Shown: piece by piece, positions 6,032-15,348 of the stretch
How positions within the stretch are numbered: position 1 is the stretch's first letter
Layout: each line of letters begins with the position of its first letter
Source: Bacteroidales bacterium
GTDB taxonomy: Bacteria > Bacteroidota > Bacteroidia > Bacteroidales > UBA932
DNA: 42,160 nucleotides
Assembly (NCBI GenBank): GCA_017453565.1
Contig: JAFTEQ010000019.1
Coordinates: forward strand, 1-42,160
Reading direction: 5' to 3'
The notes under the pieces: model-generated
Databases searched by the model: none
The model's input: only the letters and a program-made list of their open reading frames with translations
What the model was told of the DNA's origin: nothing
Made by a program: the position numbers and the translations under genes

Positions 6032-7354
6032 ATGATGAAAAAGACAATCTGTATCCTTGCTTCCCTGCTGACACTGGGCGCCGCCCACGGGCAGTCGTTT
6101 CTGGAAAATGTGAATCTGACCCTCGACAAGGGGATTGAGGGCGTCTATGCCAAGGGCGATACCACCAAGGTGTACGCCGAGGTAGACAAGGAAACCCCCG
6201 CGCTGGTGAAGGTCTATGAGAACGGTCAGTACCAGGGGAAGACCGAAGCGTTGCTGAAGGCTGGCAAGAGCCTGGTTTTCAGCCAGGCCTACGATGCCCC
6301 CACCGCCCTGATGGTGCGCCTCGCCAACCCCGCCAACCAGAAGGACTCCACCACGGTGGGAGCCATTGTGGCGCCCGAGGAGTTCCGGCCGGGCTTTGAG
6401 GAGCCTGCCGATTTCCGTTCGTTCTGGGCCGCCCAGCTGAAGAAGATGCGCGCGCAGAAGATGAAGGTAAAACTCACGCCGGTGGAAGTCCCCGGAAAAG
6501 ACGCCGAGAACTATGTCTGCTATGACCTGGAGGTCAACTGCATTACCGAACGGCCCGTCCGGGGTTATCTGGCGATGCCGCGCGATGCCCGCGCGCACAG
6601 CCTGCCCATCGCCATCTTTGCGCACAGCGCCGGGGTGGCGGCCCCCTTTGCCCGCACAAGCGTGCGCAAGGCGGTGAGCCTGGCCAAATACGGAAACGGG
6701 GCCATCGGCCTGGACATCAACGCGCACGGACTTCTGAACGGGCAGGACGATGCCTATTATAAGGGTATGGAGCAGAATGAATTGAGAAAATACTCCAGCC
6801 AGCCGGTCACCGACCACGAGTCGTTCTATTTCCGGGGCATGTTCCTCCGGTTGGTCCGCGCCCTCGACTATCTCTGTACGCTCAAGGAATGGGACGGAAA
6901 GCGGGTGCTGGTTACGGGCGGCAGCCAGGGCGGAGCCCAGAGCGCCGCGCTGGCGGGGCTCGACCCCCGGGTGAGTATGGTGGTGGTGGACGTGCCCGCT
7001 ATGTGGGATATGGGCGGCTCCCTGAAGGGTCGCAGCAGCGCCTGGACCAAACCGCTGGAGCGTCAGGGCAAGGACTCCGTGGCGGCGCAGATCATTCCCT
7101 ATTACGACGCGTGCAATTTTATGCGCTACTACAAGGGGAAACTGGTCGTGAACGTGGGCCTGATCGACCTCACCTGCCCTCCGGCCGGCGTCTGGTCTGT
7201 CTACAACGTCTGCCCGGCCTCGTCGAAGGAGATCCATCCCTGCGCCTGGAAAGGGCACAGCGGCAAATATTCGGTGTCCACCAAGGAAGGACGCTCCAGG
7301 ATGGCGAAACACATGGGCACCTATCTCGAAAAGGCCATCAACGGCTATTTGTAG
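6032..7354 (+). CDS. CE7-type acetyl xylan esterase / cephalosporin-C deacetylase family protein
   Basis: Secreted alpha/beta-hydrolase of 440 residues in the AXE1 family (carbohydrate esterase 7), which removes acetyl groups from xylan and small acetylated sugars. It has a signal peptide ending AAHGQ near residue 21, an N-terminal beta domain (about 22-115) and the catalytic domain with RPVRGYLAMP near 185. The triad is visible: Ser298 in GGSQGG, Asp379 in GLIDLTCPP and His409 in KGHSG. The 'TCPP' after the Asp is typical of CE7. The start is one of two adjacent ATGs (6032 or 6035), just after the -7 box; the reading frame stays open further upstream but without a signal peptide. Its 3' end overlaps the end of the convergent fimbrial tip gene by 10 bases. 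No partner hydrolases lie nearby. Confidence 0.88.
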   Translation: MMKKTICILASLLTLGAAHGQSFLENVNLTLDKGIEGVYAKGDTTKVYAEVDKETPALVKVYENGQYQGKTEALLKAGKSLVFSQAYDAPTALMVRLANPANQKDSTTVGAIVAPEEFRPGFEEPADFRSFWAAQLKKMRAQKMKVKLTPVEVPGKDAENYVCYDLEVNCITERPVRGYLAMPRDARAHSLPIAIFAHSAGVAAPFARTSVRKAVSLAKYGNGAIGLDINAHGLLNGQDDAYYKGMEQNELRKYSSQPVTDHESFYFRGMFLRLVRALDYLCTLKEWDGKRVLVTGGSQGGAQSAALAGLDPRVSMVVVDVPAMWDMGGSLKGRSSAWTKPLERQGKDSVAAQIIPYYDACNFMRYYKGKLVVNVGLIDLTCPPAGVWSVYNVCPASSKEIHPCAWKGHSGKYSVSTKEGRSRMAKHMGTYLEKAINGYL

Positions 7355-10300
7355 CGGACAACCCGCACGTAGTTGTAGATAGCGCGGGAGTGGTGCACAC
7401 CCTCGGTTGAGCCGATCTGGACCGAACTCGCCGAGGTGAGCGCGGCCTTGACGCGGCTGTTCCAGTCGCCGGGGTTTCTGTTCCAGCGCGTGCCGTCACG
7501 GATGATTCCGTCCTTGTCGAGGATCAGGTTCAGGTGCGTGATAATCCCTTCGGTAATCTCAAGGGCGGACCATCTTCCTGCGTGGACACGCGAACGGATC
7601 CAACCCCAGGCGGCGGGATCGTCGCTGTTGACCAGGTTCTGTACAGAAGGATAGTACCAGATGAGCGAGTTCGCAATATCGCCTATATTATTGGTACTGA
7701 AGCCCATGAGATTGTCCTGCCCGATATCGTTATTCTTGTTGCCGTCTACGAAGACATAGCGGCAGTTGCTCACGTCCATGTCGGCCTCAATGAAGTCGCC
7801 GGCCAAGAAGTCGAGCCCGGTAACGGTGTCTTTCCAGGTGGTGCTGCACTGGGAAATGTTGGTCCAGCCGCCGGCAGGAACGGGATTGGGGTTGTAGTTG
7901 AGCCGCAAGATCTGTTCGGAAAGGGTGGACGACGTGAAGCTGGTGCCGTCGTTGCAGTCGGCCGTTATATAATATAGGTACTCCTTGGTGCGGTTTGCGG
8001 CCACGGCCCAGGCGGCGTCGCCGATGATGTCGCGGGTGTAGACATCCTCGGTATAGGAACTGTAATAGTCGTGCGCCACCAGTTCCTTGGTGTTCCACGA
8101 TCCGCCGGCTTCTTTCCAGTGCAGGACCACGTTCGAAAGCTTTGAGTGGTTGTTCTTGCTGCCGACGGTCACCCGCACGGGCATGCCCTTGTCTGGATCG
8201 GAAAGACCGGGGAGGGAAATGGAACTACCGGTGAGGTGTGAAGCCAGGTGGAAGGGTGTCTCGAAGGAACGCGTCTGCCCTGCGGCGTTGCGCAACTCAA
8301 CCTTGAACTTCATGTTCTTCTTGTCGGTATCGAGGTCTGCGGCATCCAGCCCGAGCGTTGCGAGCGTGGGGATCTCGATGCGCTGGTCGGCCTGGTACTG
8401 CATGCCGGTCGGCCCCTTCGAGAGGGGGATGTCGCGTTCGATGTAATTGCCGTCGTGGTTGGTGTAGCAGAGTTTGAGCGAGGCCGAAACGAAGGCCGAG
8501 GCCGTGCTGAAGAAGCTGATCTTCACGTCCTGCCAGTCGTTGGGGAAGAGTTCGTCGGTGGGCATGGTGAGGCCGCCGTCGATGTAGCCCGTCATGTTGT
8601 CGTCGCGTACACAGCGGCTGCGCACGGCAAGTTGCGTGCGGTTGGCACAGTGGGTACGGTTGTCTTTCGTGTCAAAATCCCAGCCGACCTTGCCCTGCTC
8701 CCACGAAATCTCTTCGGCGGACATGTTGGTGGTTAAGCCTCCGTAACAGCCCCGGTCAAAGTAGGTACGGGTAGGCATGTGATAACCGCTAGAGGGATAG
8801 TCCACCCCATCCTTGTCTTTGTCGAAGAAGGAATTGGGGACGTAGATGGACATGAGGAGCATCTCGGTCTGGTTGGGGAAGCGGTAGCCCGGCGGGCAAT
8901 AGGGATTGTAACCCTTTGCCGTTACGTCCTGATTGACGGCGTCCATGCGGATGCTGAACGCGTCGGAGGCCGTGTCTCCCACGTTGTCGGCGCGTTTCTG
9001 GGTGGTCATCTGCAGGTACACGTTGTTCGACACGGAGTGCTGGTCGTGATAGGGAAGTTCTCCCTCGCAGAGTTCGCGCAGCGTCATCGGGTTCAGGCGG
9101 TCGAAGTAGAAGGTGTAGGAGTCGTCCCCGTTGTCGGTAAAGGTGAAATACTGGTCTATCTCCTGCGGGTAAGGCGCTGAACTGATGTCTGCGAGGGTGC
9201 CGCCGTTGTCGTAGGTGCCGATATTGCGGACGCAGCGCACCGATTCTCCGCGGCTGGCTTCCGTGATGCTGCTCCAGGTGTGGCGGCCGTTTTCAAAGTC
9301 CCAGATGTACGGCGTCGCGCCGGCTCCTTCCTCGGCCCAGGCGACGCGGTGCCCGGTACTGGAAATGATGTGCGCGCGCCACTGACCTTCCGCAGGCTGG
9401 TAGAGGCGGGCGTTGAGGGACAGGGCGTCATTGCCCACCCACATGCCGATGAGCTGCCCCGAGGCGGCCAGGTACCAGCGCACCTCGTCGCGGTCCACGA
9501 CGCCGTCACCGTCGTTGTCGCGGTTGCGGGTAAGGCACGACCAGGCCATTCCGTGGTAGGCTTCAACCAGTTCAGGCACGTTGTTGGCCACGTTGTAGTC
9601 GAGGTAGGTGCTCCAGGTCCTGTCGGTCCGGTCGACACCGTCGGCGGAGTTCTTGCTGAAGAAATCCCAGATATAGGCGGAATTGAGGCGCCCGTTCTCG
9701 CGTCCGAGCAGGGTGTTGTAGTTGCCTTCACGGCCGTCTGTGCCGGTCCCGTTGCCCTGGGCGTAGGGCCAGTAGGGCCATCCGTCCGTCTTTGCGCGCA
9801 TCTCGTCCTTGTGCTCACAGCCCCAGAGGGTCTGCAGATCGGGCGAATAGATGTTGTAGATGGTCTGGATGGACTGCTGGATGATGGAATGGCTCGACAG
9901 GATGACGTCGCTGCCCCGGTCGCGGCTGGGACGGGCGTCGGAGAGGATGTGCAGTTCGCGCGGCTGGGCGTTTACGAAATGACGCCAGAGGTCGCGGTCG
10001 ACCTCGTGGGTGATGGGGTTCTCCTCATAGTAGAACTCATCGATGAAGGCCGTCACGCGGATGACCGGCGTGGCCACCCCGTCGTCGGAGATGAAGAGGC
10101 TCTCGGGCGCCGAGGGGTCGAGGCGGTGCGCCTTCTCCAGACCGGTCTCGTAGAAGATGAACTGGATGAGCTGCGTAATGTCCATAAGGTCGGGCCTCAC
10201 GCGGCCGGGGACGTTGCAGGCATGGCTTGCGCCCACCAGTTGCCCCGGTTTCCAATCGGGATCGTAGTGGTTCCGGCCCGGATAGGCGTGGCGGTGGTCG

Positions 10301-12003
10301 GTGTATTTCCCGTCCACGACGCCGTTGATGCCGAAGAGGACCCAGCGGTAGTCGAGCGTTGGGCCGGTGTGCGCAACGCCGCCGATCGTGTAGCTGCCGC
10401 CGTCGGCCTCGTAGTCGTATTCGCCGGTAGGATTGCCGAGTCCGTCTTCCAGCGGGACGATATCGGGACCGCCCTCGCTGAAGGGGGTCTTCACATACCA
10501 CGAGAACTTGTCCTGACTCATGTCGGGGCGGTAGTCGAAGGTGATCTGGTGGTATTCGTAGTGGGCGTCGGCGTTGATGATTTCCGCGTCGGTGAGCAGC
10601 AGGAAGCCTTCCTGGCCGGGCTGGACCTCATTGTCGGCCGTGACCTCGGTGTAGATGCTCTTGGTGTTGTTGACCGTTACGGTATAGGTGTAGAAATTGC
10701 CCCGTTCGGTGTTGTAGTCGTCGAAGCCGCTCCAGCCGTCAGGCTTTCCGCTGGAGGTGAAGTCGCCCAGGTGGACGGTGAAGATGGCGTCCGAGGTGAG
10801 CGCATGGCCGATGGTGAGGCCGTCATCGTCGTCTTCTCCCATCTGCTCGATCCCTGCCGGCGTGAGGGTGAGCACCAGGTCGAACTGGACGTAGGTGGAA
10901 TTGGGGTTGGCGAACTCCCAGTCGCCGTTATCCACGAAATTGCTTCCGAATTCGGCGCTCGAAGGACCCTTGTAGCCGTCCTCGCCGCTGTCGGTCTTCC
11001 TGCGTTTCTCGCGCTGGTAGTAGTTGGTCGCGGAGCGGTTGGGCCGGAGCCGGTTCTCCAGCATGTAGAAGCAGAAGCTGTAGTAGGTCTCGCCCGCAAT
11101 CTCCTCGGTGTCTTCGAAGTAGAACTGCTGTGAGGCGAAGTAGCGGACGTTCTCCGGAGCCTTGCCGTCGTTGTAGTCCGAGAAGAGGTAGCAGTTGCTG
11201 GGGGTGTTGTGCACCTGCCAGTAGACCGGGGTTACGGCGCTGATATAGGTTGGATTCACCTTGATGCGGAACTTGACCTTGGCGTTCACCGTCCTGAGCA
11301 GGAGCTTGTAGTCGGGGTTGTACTGCAGGTCGTTGGGCGCAGGCTGGTTCCACTTCATGCTGGCCGTGTTGATGGTGCGTCCGTCGTCGTAGCCGAGGGT
11401 CCCCATCATGAAGAAGAGGTCCTTGCGGTTCACGACGTCCTGCTCCAGCTCCACGGTGAGGCTGCGCAGTTCGTCCAGGTCTTCAATGGCGTTGAGGCGA
11501 AGGATGTCGTCGGAGGAGTCGATCCCCATCACGGCGTTGGACACGTTGGCCAGCATGACCAGGGCAACATTGGCGCAGGTGACGGTAGAGATCTTCACGG
11601 CTCCTCGGGTGGCGTCCACCGCGCCCGAGAGGTCCTTGTTCTCCACATACCAGCACTCGTTGGTCTTGTTGTTGAGCTCGGTGAGCGACGAGCGCTTGTG
11701 GTCGTAGTTGAAGTAGCGCCCGTAGATCTTGCGGGGGCTGCCGGTCGCGGTGTCGTCCTTGTCGAAGATGAAAACGTAGAGGTCGTGGATGTGCGCTTCG
11801 TTCACTTCACCCGCGTCGGCCCGGGTTCCCACGCTCACCTGGGTCATCGGCCCTGAGCCGAAGGGAATGGTGAGCATGGTGGGTACGCCCAGCGGGAGGA
11901 ACTCCTCCTTCTGGGGCGCCGAACCTTCATCGAACGTCCGGGCGCAGGAGACGGCACCCAGGACGAGCAGCGGAACTATGAAGCGAAGAAACCTTTTCAT
12001 CAT
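7345..12003 (-). CDS. Large fimbrial tip/adhesin lipoprotein (DUF4906-type)
   Basis: A 1552-residue lipoprotein (lipobox AVSC, Cys20), last gene of the fimbrial operon, likely the pilus tip adhesin. The N-terminal fimbrillin-like part has VSVGTRADAG with an Arg61-Ala62 processing site, then HIHDLYVFIFDK, as in Mfa-type tip proteins. The central region resembles DUF4906: it contains an EF-hand-like calcium loop DNDGDGVVDRDE at residues 829-840 directly before VRWYLAASGQLIG, and a second partial DKDKDG loop. The C-terminal third (after about 1150) has beta-rich modules of the kind CYTNHDGNYIERDIPL and LHWKEAGGSW, and ends in VRVVRYK. The start ATG at 12003 overlaps the previous stop (TGATG), so the two are translationally coupled. 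The exact binding target cannot be read from the sequence. Confidence 0.82.
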   Translation of the reverse strand: MMKRFLRFIVPLLVLGAVSCARTFDEGSAPQKEEFLPLGVPTMLTIPFGSGPMTQVSVGTRADAGEVNEAHIHDLYVFIFDKDDTATGSPRKIYGRYFNYDHKRSSLTELNNKTNECWYVENKDLSGAVDATRGAVKISTVTCANVALVMLANVSNAVMGIDSSDDILRLNAIEDLDELRSLTVELEQDVVNRKDLFFMMGTLGYDDGRTINTASMKWNQPAPNDLQYNPDYKLLLRTVNAKVKFRIKVNPTYISAVTPVYWQVHNTPSNCYLFSDYNDGKAPENVRYFASQQFYFEDTEEIAGETYYSFCFYMLENRLRPNRSATNYYQREKRRKTDSGEDGYKGPSSAEFGSNFVDNGDWEFANPNSTYVQFDLVLTLTPAGIEQMGEDDDDGLTIGHALTSDAIFTVHLGDFTSSGKPDGWSGFDDYNTERGNFYTYTVTVNNTKSIYTEVTADNEVQPGQEGFLLLTDAEIINADAHYEYHQITFDYRPDMSQDKFSWYVKTPFSEGGPDIVPLEDGLGNPTGEYDYEADGGSYTIGGVAHTGPTLDYRWVLFGINGVVDGKYTDHRHAYPGRNHYDPDWKPGQLVGASHACNVPGRVRPDLMDITQLIQFIFYETGLEKAHRLDPSAPESLFISDDGVATPVIRVTAFIDEFYYEENPITHEVDRDLWRHFVNAQPRELHILSDARPSRDRGSDVILSSHSIIQQSIQTIYNIYSPDLQTLWGCEHKDEMRAKTDGWPYWPYAQGNGTGTDGREGNYNTLLGRENGRLNSAYIWDFFSKNSADGVDRTDRTWSTYLDYNVANNVPELVEAYHGMAWSCLTRNRDNDGDGVVDRDEVRWYLAASGQLIGMWVGNDALSLNARLYQPAEGQWRAHIISSTGHRVAWAEEGAGATPYIWDFENGRHTWSSITEASRGESVRCVRNIGTYDNGGTLADISSAPYPQEIDQYFTFTDNGDDSYTFYFDRLNPMTLRELCEGELPYHDQHSVSNNVYLQMTTQKRADNVGDTASDAFSIRMDAVNQDVTAKGYNPYCPPGYRFPNQTEMLLMSIYVPNSFFDKDKDGVDYPSSGYHMPTRTYFDRGCYGGLTTNMSAEEISWEQGKVGWDFDTKDNRTHCANRTQLAVRSRCVRDDNMTGYIDGGLTMPTDELFPNDWQDVKISFFSTASAFVSASLKLCYTNHDGNYIERDIPLSKGPTGMQYQADQRIEIPTLATLGLDAADLDTDKKNMKFKVELRNAAGQTRSFETPFHLASHLTGSSISLPGLSDPDKGMPVRVTVGSKNNHSKLSNVVLHWKEAGGSWNTKELVAHDYYSSYTEDVYTRDIIGDAAWAVAANRTKEYLYYITADCNDGTSFTSSTLSEQILRLNYNPNPVPAGGWTNISQCSTTWKDTVTGLDFLAGDFIEADMDVSNCRYVFVDGNKNNDIGQDNLMGFSTNNIGDIANSLIWYYPSVQNLVNSDDPAAWGWIRSRVHAGRWSALEITEGIITHLNLILDKDGIIRDGTRWNRNPGDWNSRVKAALTSASSVQIGSTEGVHHSRAIYNYVRVVRYK

Positions 12004-13082
12004 CAATCAAATTGCACTTCTTCAGACTTTTCGACCCAGTCGGCCACCTCGAAGTTGAAGGAGACCGTCAGGCCCTGGCTGATACGGGTTACGATGTGCA
12101 GGTGCTGGTTGCGGGCCAGGAAGGGGATGTCTTCCCGGCGGGCGTCAGTCACCGGCAGATCGGAGTAGCTGTGGAGCGTCCCGCCCATGCGGAACGACAC
12201 GTCGCAGGTGTAGGGCCCCGTGCTCGGGAACACATACCAGTGCTCGGAGACGTGTCCGCTCACCGGGATGGACAGGCTCGCTTCGGAGACCGTCAGGTCG
12301 CCGGCATTGAGCCCGGCCGGGGCGTCGGGGTCGTGCGGCAGCACGTAGCCCCTGTCGGGGCAGAGCCCCACGAAGTCGTAGCTGTAGTCGGTAAGCGACA
12401 GCGCCGAGCCGGTGTTGTTGATGAACTCGGCCGTTACCTTGGCTACGCAACGGAGCAGTTCCAGCCGCACCTGGCCGTTCTTACCCGCCTTTACCTCCAG
12501 GTCGGCCGCCGCGGCAAGCGGAAGCCGTTCCAGGGACGGGTCGCCCAGGTCTACGAGGGCGGGGGCGGTGTCGGCCGCGAGCGGCTTGAACTCCAGGGAA
12601 AGGATGTCACTCTCGTCGGCAATAACAGCGGGATCCGCGAGATCCGAACCCGACAGGGTGTTGACTCCGTCCGTGGTCATGGGCCAGAGACCTTCCGTGT
12701 TCCCGAAGGCGTATACCTTGTACATGCCGGCGGGATGGGTGCTGAAGTCGAAGGCCACGGTGGCTTCGGTGCCGGTGAGCGACTGGAGTTCCCCGTCGGA
12801 AGCGGGGTCACCGCCGTCGTAACGTTTGACGATGGTGCCCGTAGACGGGTCTGCAATGAGGATTACGAGGTCGGGCGCCCCGGCGGAAGCGTAAATACCT
12901 CCGCCGTCGGCAACCGTCCCGTCACCGGGCGTGGTCGCCCGGTTCTGGAGCCCTCCCGTAGCGAAACGGAACGTGACGGTGCCTCCGGGCGCGTCGGGAC
13001 GCACCCGCTCCTTGCTGCAGGAGAGGGTGGCCATGAGCGCCAGGAAGGCGGCTGCGAAGCGGAGTGCTAGGCGTCTTGTCAT
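12003..13082 (-). CDS. Fimbrillin-like lipoprotein (accessory/minor subunit)
   Basis: A 359-residue lipoprotein: signal peptide with lipobox TLSC (Cys22), a short beta strand GGTVTFRF, then Arg48-Ala49 (LQNRAT) at the position where gingipain cuts FimA-type pilins. Beta-rich body with LPHDPDAPAG and the strand YTCDVSFRMGG, ending in VADWVEKSEEVQFD, like the final 'V-x-D-W' strand of fimbrillins. Being fifth in the operon and directly before the tip gene (1-base overlap), it is probably a tip-proximal adaptor or minor subunit. I infer the role from position; the family (Mfa_like) from the layout of the sequence, since conservation in this group is low. Confidence 0.7.
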   Translation of the reverse strand: MTRRLALRFAAAFLALMATLSCSKERVRPDAPGGTVTFRFATGGLQNRATTPGDGTVADGGGIYASAGAPDLVILIADPSTGTIVKRYDGGDPASDGELQSLTGTEATVAFDFSTHPAGMYKVYAFGNTEGLWPMTTDGVNTLSGSDLADPAVIADESDILSLEFKPLAADTAPALVDLGDPSLERLPLAAAADLEVKAGKNGQVRLELLRCVAKVTAEFINNTGSALSLTDYSYDFVGLCPDRGYVLPHDPDAPAGLNAGDLTVSEASLSIPVSGHVSEHWYVFPSTGPYTCDVSFRMGGTLHSYSDLPVTDARREDIPFLARNQHLHIVTRISQGLTVSFNFEVADWVEKSEEVQFD

Positions 13083-13086
13083 ATTC

Positions 13087-14154
13087 CTATTCGATGAGAA
13101 GGCCCGGTGTTTCGGCCTCGACGGGGTCCCAGTCGGTCGTGACGACCGTTACGAGCACGCCTCCGTCGAGGCGGATGTTGACATAATAGGTGTATTTGAT
13201 ACCCGACGACCATACGCCGATGGTCGAGGTGTCGCCGTGCAGGGGGTCGCGCTGGATGTCTTTGAGCAGGATGCTTTCGGTCTGCTGCACACCGCCGTCG
13301 GGCGTGTACTTGAGGACGAGCTGTGGCATGTATTCCTCGCTGGAGCTGCCGTTGCTGGCGGCGTCGAGGGGGCCGGGAATGAACAGGTCGAAGTCGCCCT
13401 CGAAACTGTGTGTCCCGGAAACCTTGGTGCCGGTAAGCGTGGTGGCAAGCGAAGAATACCCGCGCACGGAGCTGCCGTTCCGTACGGTGTTGATGAAGGA
13501 AAACTCCGGATCACCGAATCCGTCCATGGTGGCCTTTGCGGAAGCCTGCACGATGAGGTGCCGGAATTCATAGGAGTCTAAGGTGAAGGACGCATACTTG
13601 GACTCGTTGTTCACCACCACCTGCACGGCACTCAGGACGTGCCGGAAGGTCATGGGGACCACGGCGGTCAGGTCCGCCTCGTTGCCGTTGCGGCGTTTGG
13701 CCGCATAGAGCAAGTCGTAGTTGTCGGACGCGAGCGCATAGTCGGTCTTGATGGCGAGGTTGCCGGAAATGTCCATGACGGACGTTCCCTTGTCCGTGGG
13801 GTATGCGGCCAGGAAGTCGTACCAGTCTCCTTCCGAAGTCCAGACCCAGGCCCTGCCGGGGGAATAATCCCAGGACGAGGCATGCTTGGTGATGGGGGTA
13901 CCGTTGAAAATGATGCTGTTGTTCACATTGTCGTGGTACTGCCCGAACATCAGGATACTCTCGTCTACGGCAAAGTCGCTGTCCTTGAAACTTCCTGCAC
14001 GGCTGGGGGCATCACTGCGCAGCAGCAGCGACCCCGCCTCGAAGCCGATCGTCCCTTCGGAGAACGGCTTGAGGCCGGGGTCCGCGATGCGGACGCACCC
14101 TCCCAGGAGGGAGAGCGCGGCCGCCGCTGCCATGCGTATGATGCGTTTCAACAC
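13087..14154 (-). CDS. Fimbrillin family lipoprotein (Mfa_like_1)
   Basis: A 355-residue pilin-like lipoprotein: lipobox LGGC with Cys20, strand EGTIGFEAG, then Arg52-Ala53 (APSRAGSF) as maturation site, followed by FRHVLSAVQVVVNNE, the typical 'F-x-H-x-x-(S/A)' signature of Mfa-like fimbrillins, and a C-terminal strand YTYYVNIRLDGG with a following TTDWDPVE. In type V pili the N-terminal strand is removed at the Arg site so that a neighbour's strand can fill the groove. It lies 12 bases after the upstream 377-residue fimbrillin and 4 bases before the next gene. It could be a second stalk subunit or a tip-proximal one. Confidence 0.82.
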   Translation of the reverse strand: MLKRIIRMAAAAALSLLGGCVRIADPGLKPFSEGTIGFEAGSLLLRSDAPSRAGSFKDSDFAVDESILMFGQYHDNVNNSIIFNGTPITKHASSWDYSPGRAWVWTSEGDWYDFLAAYPTDKGTSVMDISGNLAIKTDYALASDNYDLLYAAKRRNGNEADLTAVVPMTFRHVLSAVQVVVNNESKYASFTLDSYEFRHLIVQASAKATMDGFGDPEFSFINTVRNGSSVRGYSSLATTLTGTKVSGTHSFEGDFDLFIPGPLDAASNGSSSEEYMPQLVLKYTPDGGVQQTESILLKDIQRDPLHGDTSTIGVWSSGIKYTYYVNIRLDGGVLVTVVTTDWDPVEAETPGLLIE

Positions 14155-14166
14155 GCTGTCAGTACC

Positions 14167-15300
14167 TTAGTTGGCGAGGTAGTGATAGCCGCTGACCGCA
14201 GTCCAGTCGGTGATGCTGGCGCTGAAGTCGATCTTGTTGGCGTCGATGGTGATGTAGAAGGTGTAGTACTTGCCGGGCTCCCAGGAAGCGACTTTGGTGT
14301 CGGTCTGGACGGCGTTGTCGGTGTTGTCGAAATCGTAGAGATACAGCACGCAGTCTTCAAATTCGGTATCGGCGCTTCCGTCTACGGCAATCTTGTAGGT
14401 AAGGGTGATCTTCTGAGGGTTGGAACCGCCCGAGGCACGGAAGGTCTGCGGCAGCACGATCAGGTTGTTGATGAGCGTGGTGGAGCCGGCGGGATCCGTG
14501 TTGGCCGTGGTGTTGCTGGAGCTGAATCCGGTGTCTTCGGCAATGGTGATGGGCGAAGCGATGCTGACGGGGGTCACGCCGCTGCCGGGGCCGTAGGTGG
14601 TCCTGGCGGTGCCGGACCAGGAGGGAACCGGATGCGTGGAGCTGTAGGAAGCAACCGTAAGCTGGCCCACGTTGTCGATGTCGGAGAGTTCAAACGCGGA
14701 AACCGTAACGGTGGCGTCGTGCAGGCTCGGAGCCTTCTTCACCTTGAAGTCGACTTTGGCGGCCACGTGGTTGAACACGAGCGGAACGGTGGCGTAGCCG
14801 TTGAAGCTGCCGCCGCCGTCGGTCTTGTTCACGGTCTTCTCGTCGGCCACGAGGATATCGTTGTCGTTACCGGCGAAGGTGATGGCGCGGGTTACGAAAG
14901 TACCGTCCTGCGGATCCACGTCGGTGGAGCTGTTGCTGCCGTCAGCCTGGGTTCCGATGACGGCCGGGGAGATGGCATAGAAGACGTACTTGTCGTAGTT
15001 GCTGTCCCAGAAACGGGGCGTGGAGTAGGTCCAGTCAGACCCGTCGTAGGAGACCACCACGTCGTCGAACACGGTGGCGGGAGCGGGCGTAGACTTGTCC
15101 TTGTAGCCGTACACGGCAAGGTCGTCTCCGCTTGCGAAGGTGCTGGTACCCTGGGTGCGGGCCCTCGAGAGGGCGGCGCTCCAGGTGCCGAAACCAATCT
15201 GGCCGCCCTCGTTGGAAACAGGGGCCACCTGGCTGATCTTTGCGCAGGAAACGCCAACGGCGAGTACTGCAGCGAACATCAAAATCTTTTTCATACGCAT
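14167..15300 (-). CDS. Major fimbrillin candidate (Mfa_like_1/FimA-type pilin)
   Basis: A 377-residue lipoprotein with lipobox GVSC (Cys19; Cys17 if the second ATG is used), strand GGQIGFGTW, an Arg-rich processing site SRAR (Arg46, Arg48), then the fimbrillin signatures DDLAVYGYKD, VPLVFNHVAAKVDFKVKK and the C-terminal YYTFYITIDANKIDFSASITDW. This is the most typical fimbrillin in the cluster and it comes first of the pilin genes, so it is the best candidate for the stalk subunit. Many Ser/Thr/Asn residues and few Cys suit a secreted polymer. The upstream gap (15301-15348) is AT-rich with an 11-base near-palindrome around TTGTTAAACAA, but without a clear TAnnTTTG box. In-frame ATGs at 15300 and 15294 are both possible starts. 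Confidence 0.87.
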   Translation of the reverse strand: MRMKKILMFAAVLAVGVSCAKISQVAPVSNEGGQIGFGTWSAALSRARTQGTSTFASGDDLAVYGYKDKSTPAPATVFDDVVVSYDGSDWTYSTPRFWDSNYDKYVFYAISPAVIGTQADGSNSSTDVDPQDGTFVTRAITFAGNDNDILVADEKTVNKTDGGGSFNGYATVPLVFNHVAAKVDFKVKKAPSLHDATVTVSAFELSDIDNVGQLTVASYSSTHPVPSWSGTARTTYGPGSGVTPVSIASPITIAEDTGFSSSNTTANTDPAGSTTLINNLIVLPQTFRASGGSNPQKITLTYKIAVDGSADTEFEDCVLYLYDFDNTDNAVQTDTKVASWEPGKYYTFYITIDANKIDFSASITDWTAVSGYHYLAN

Positions 15301-15348
15301 AAGAATTAATGGGTTAATAAATAGTTTAAAATATTGTTTAACAATTAC

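Noticed and set aside
9280-11133. Open frame of 617 codons on the plus strand inside the tip gene
   Set aside because: Antisense shadow, no family features; the minus frame has a signal peptide and conserved motifs.
13639-15309. Open frame of 556 codons on the plus strand, opposite fimbrillin genes
   Set aside because: Antisense shadow of two pilin genes; a Gly/Val/Asp-rich product typical of reversed GC-rich coding.
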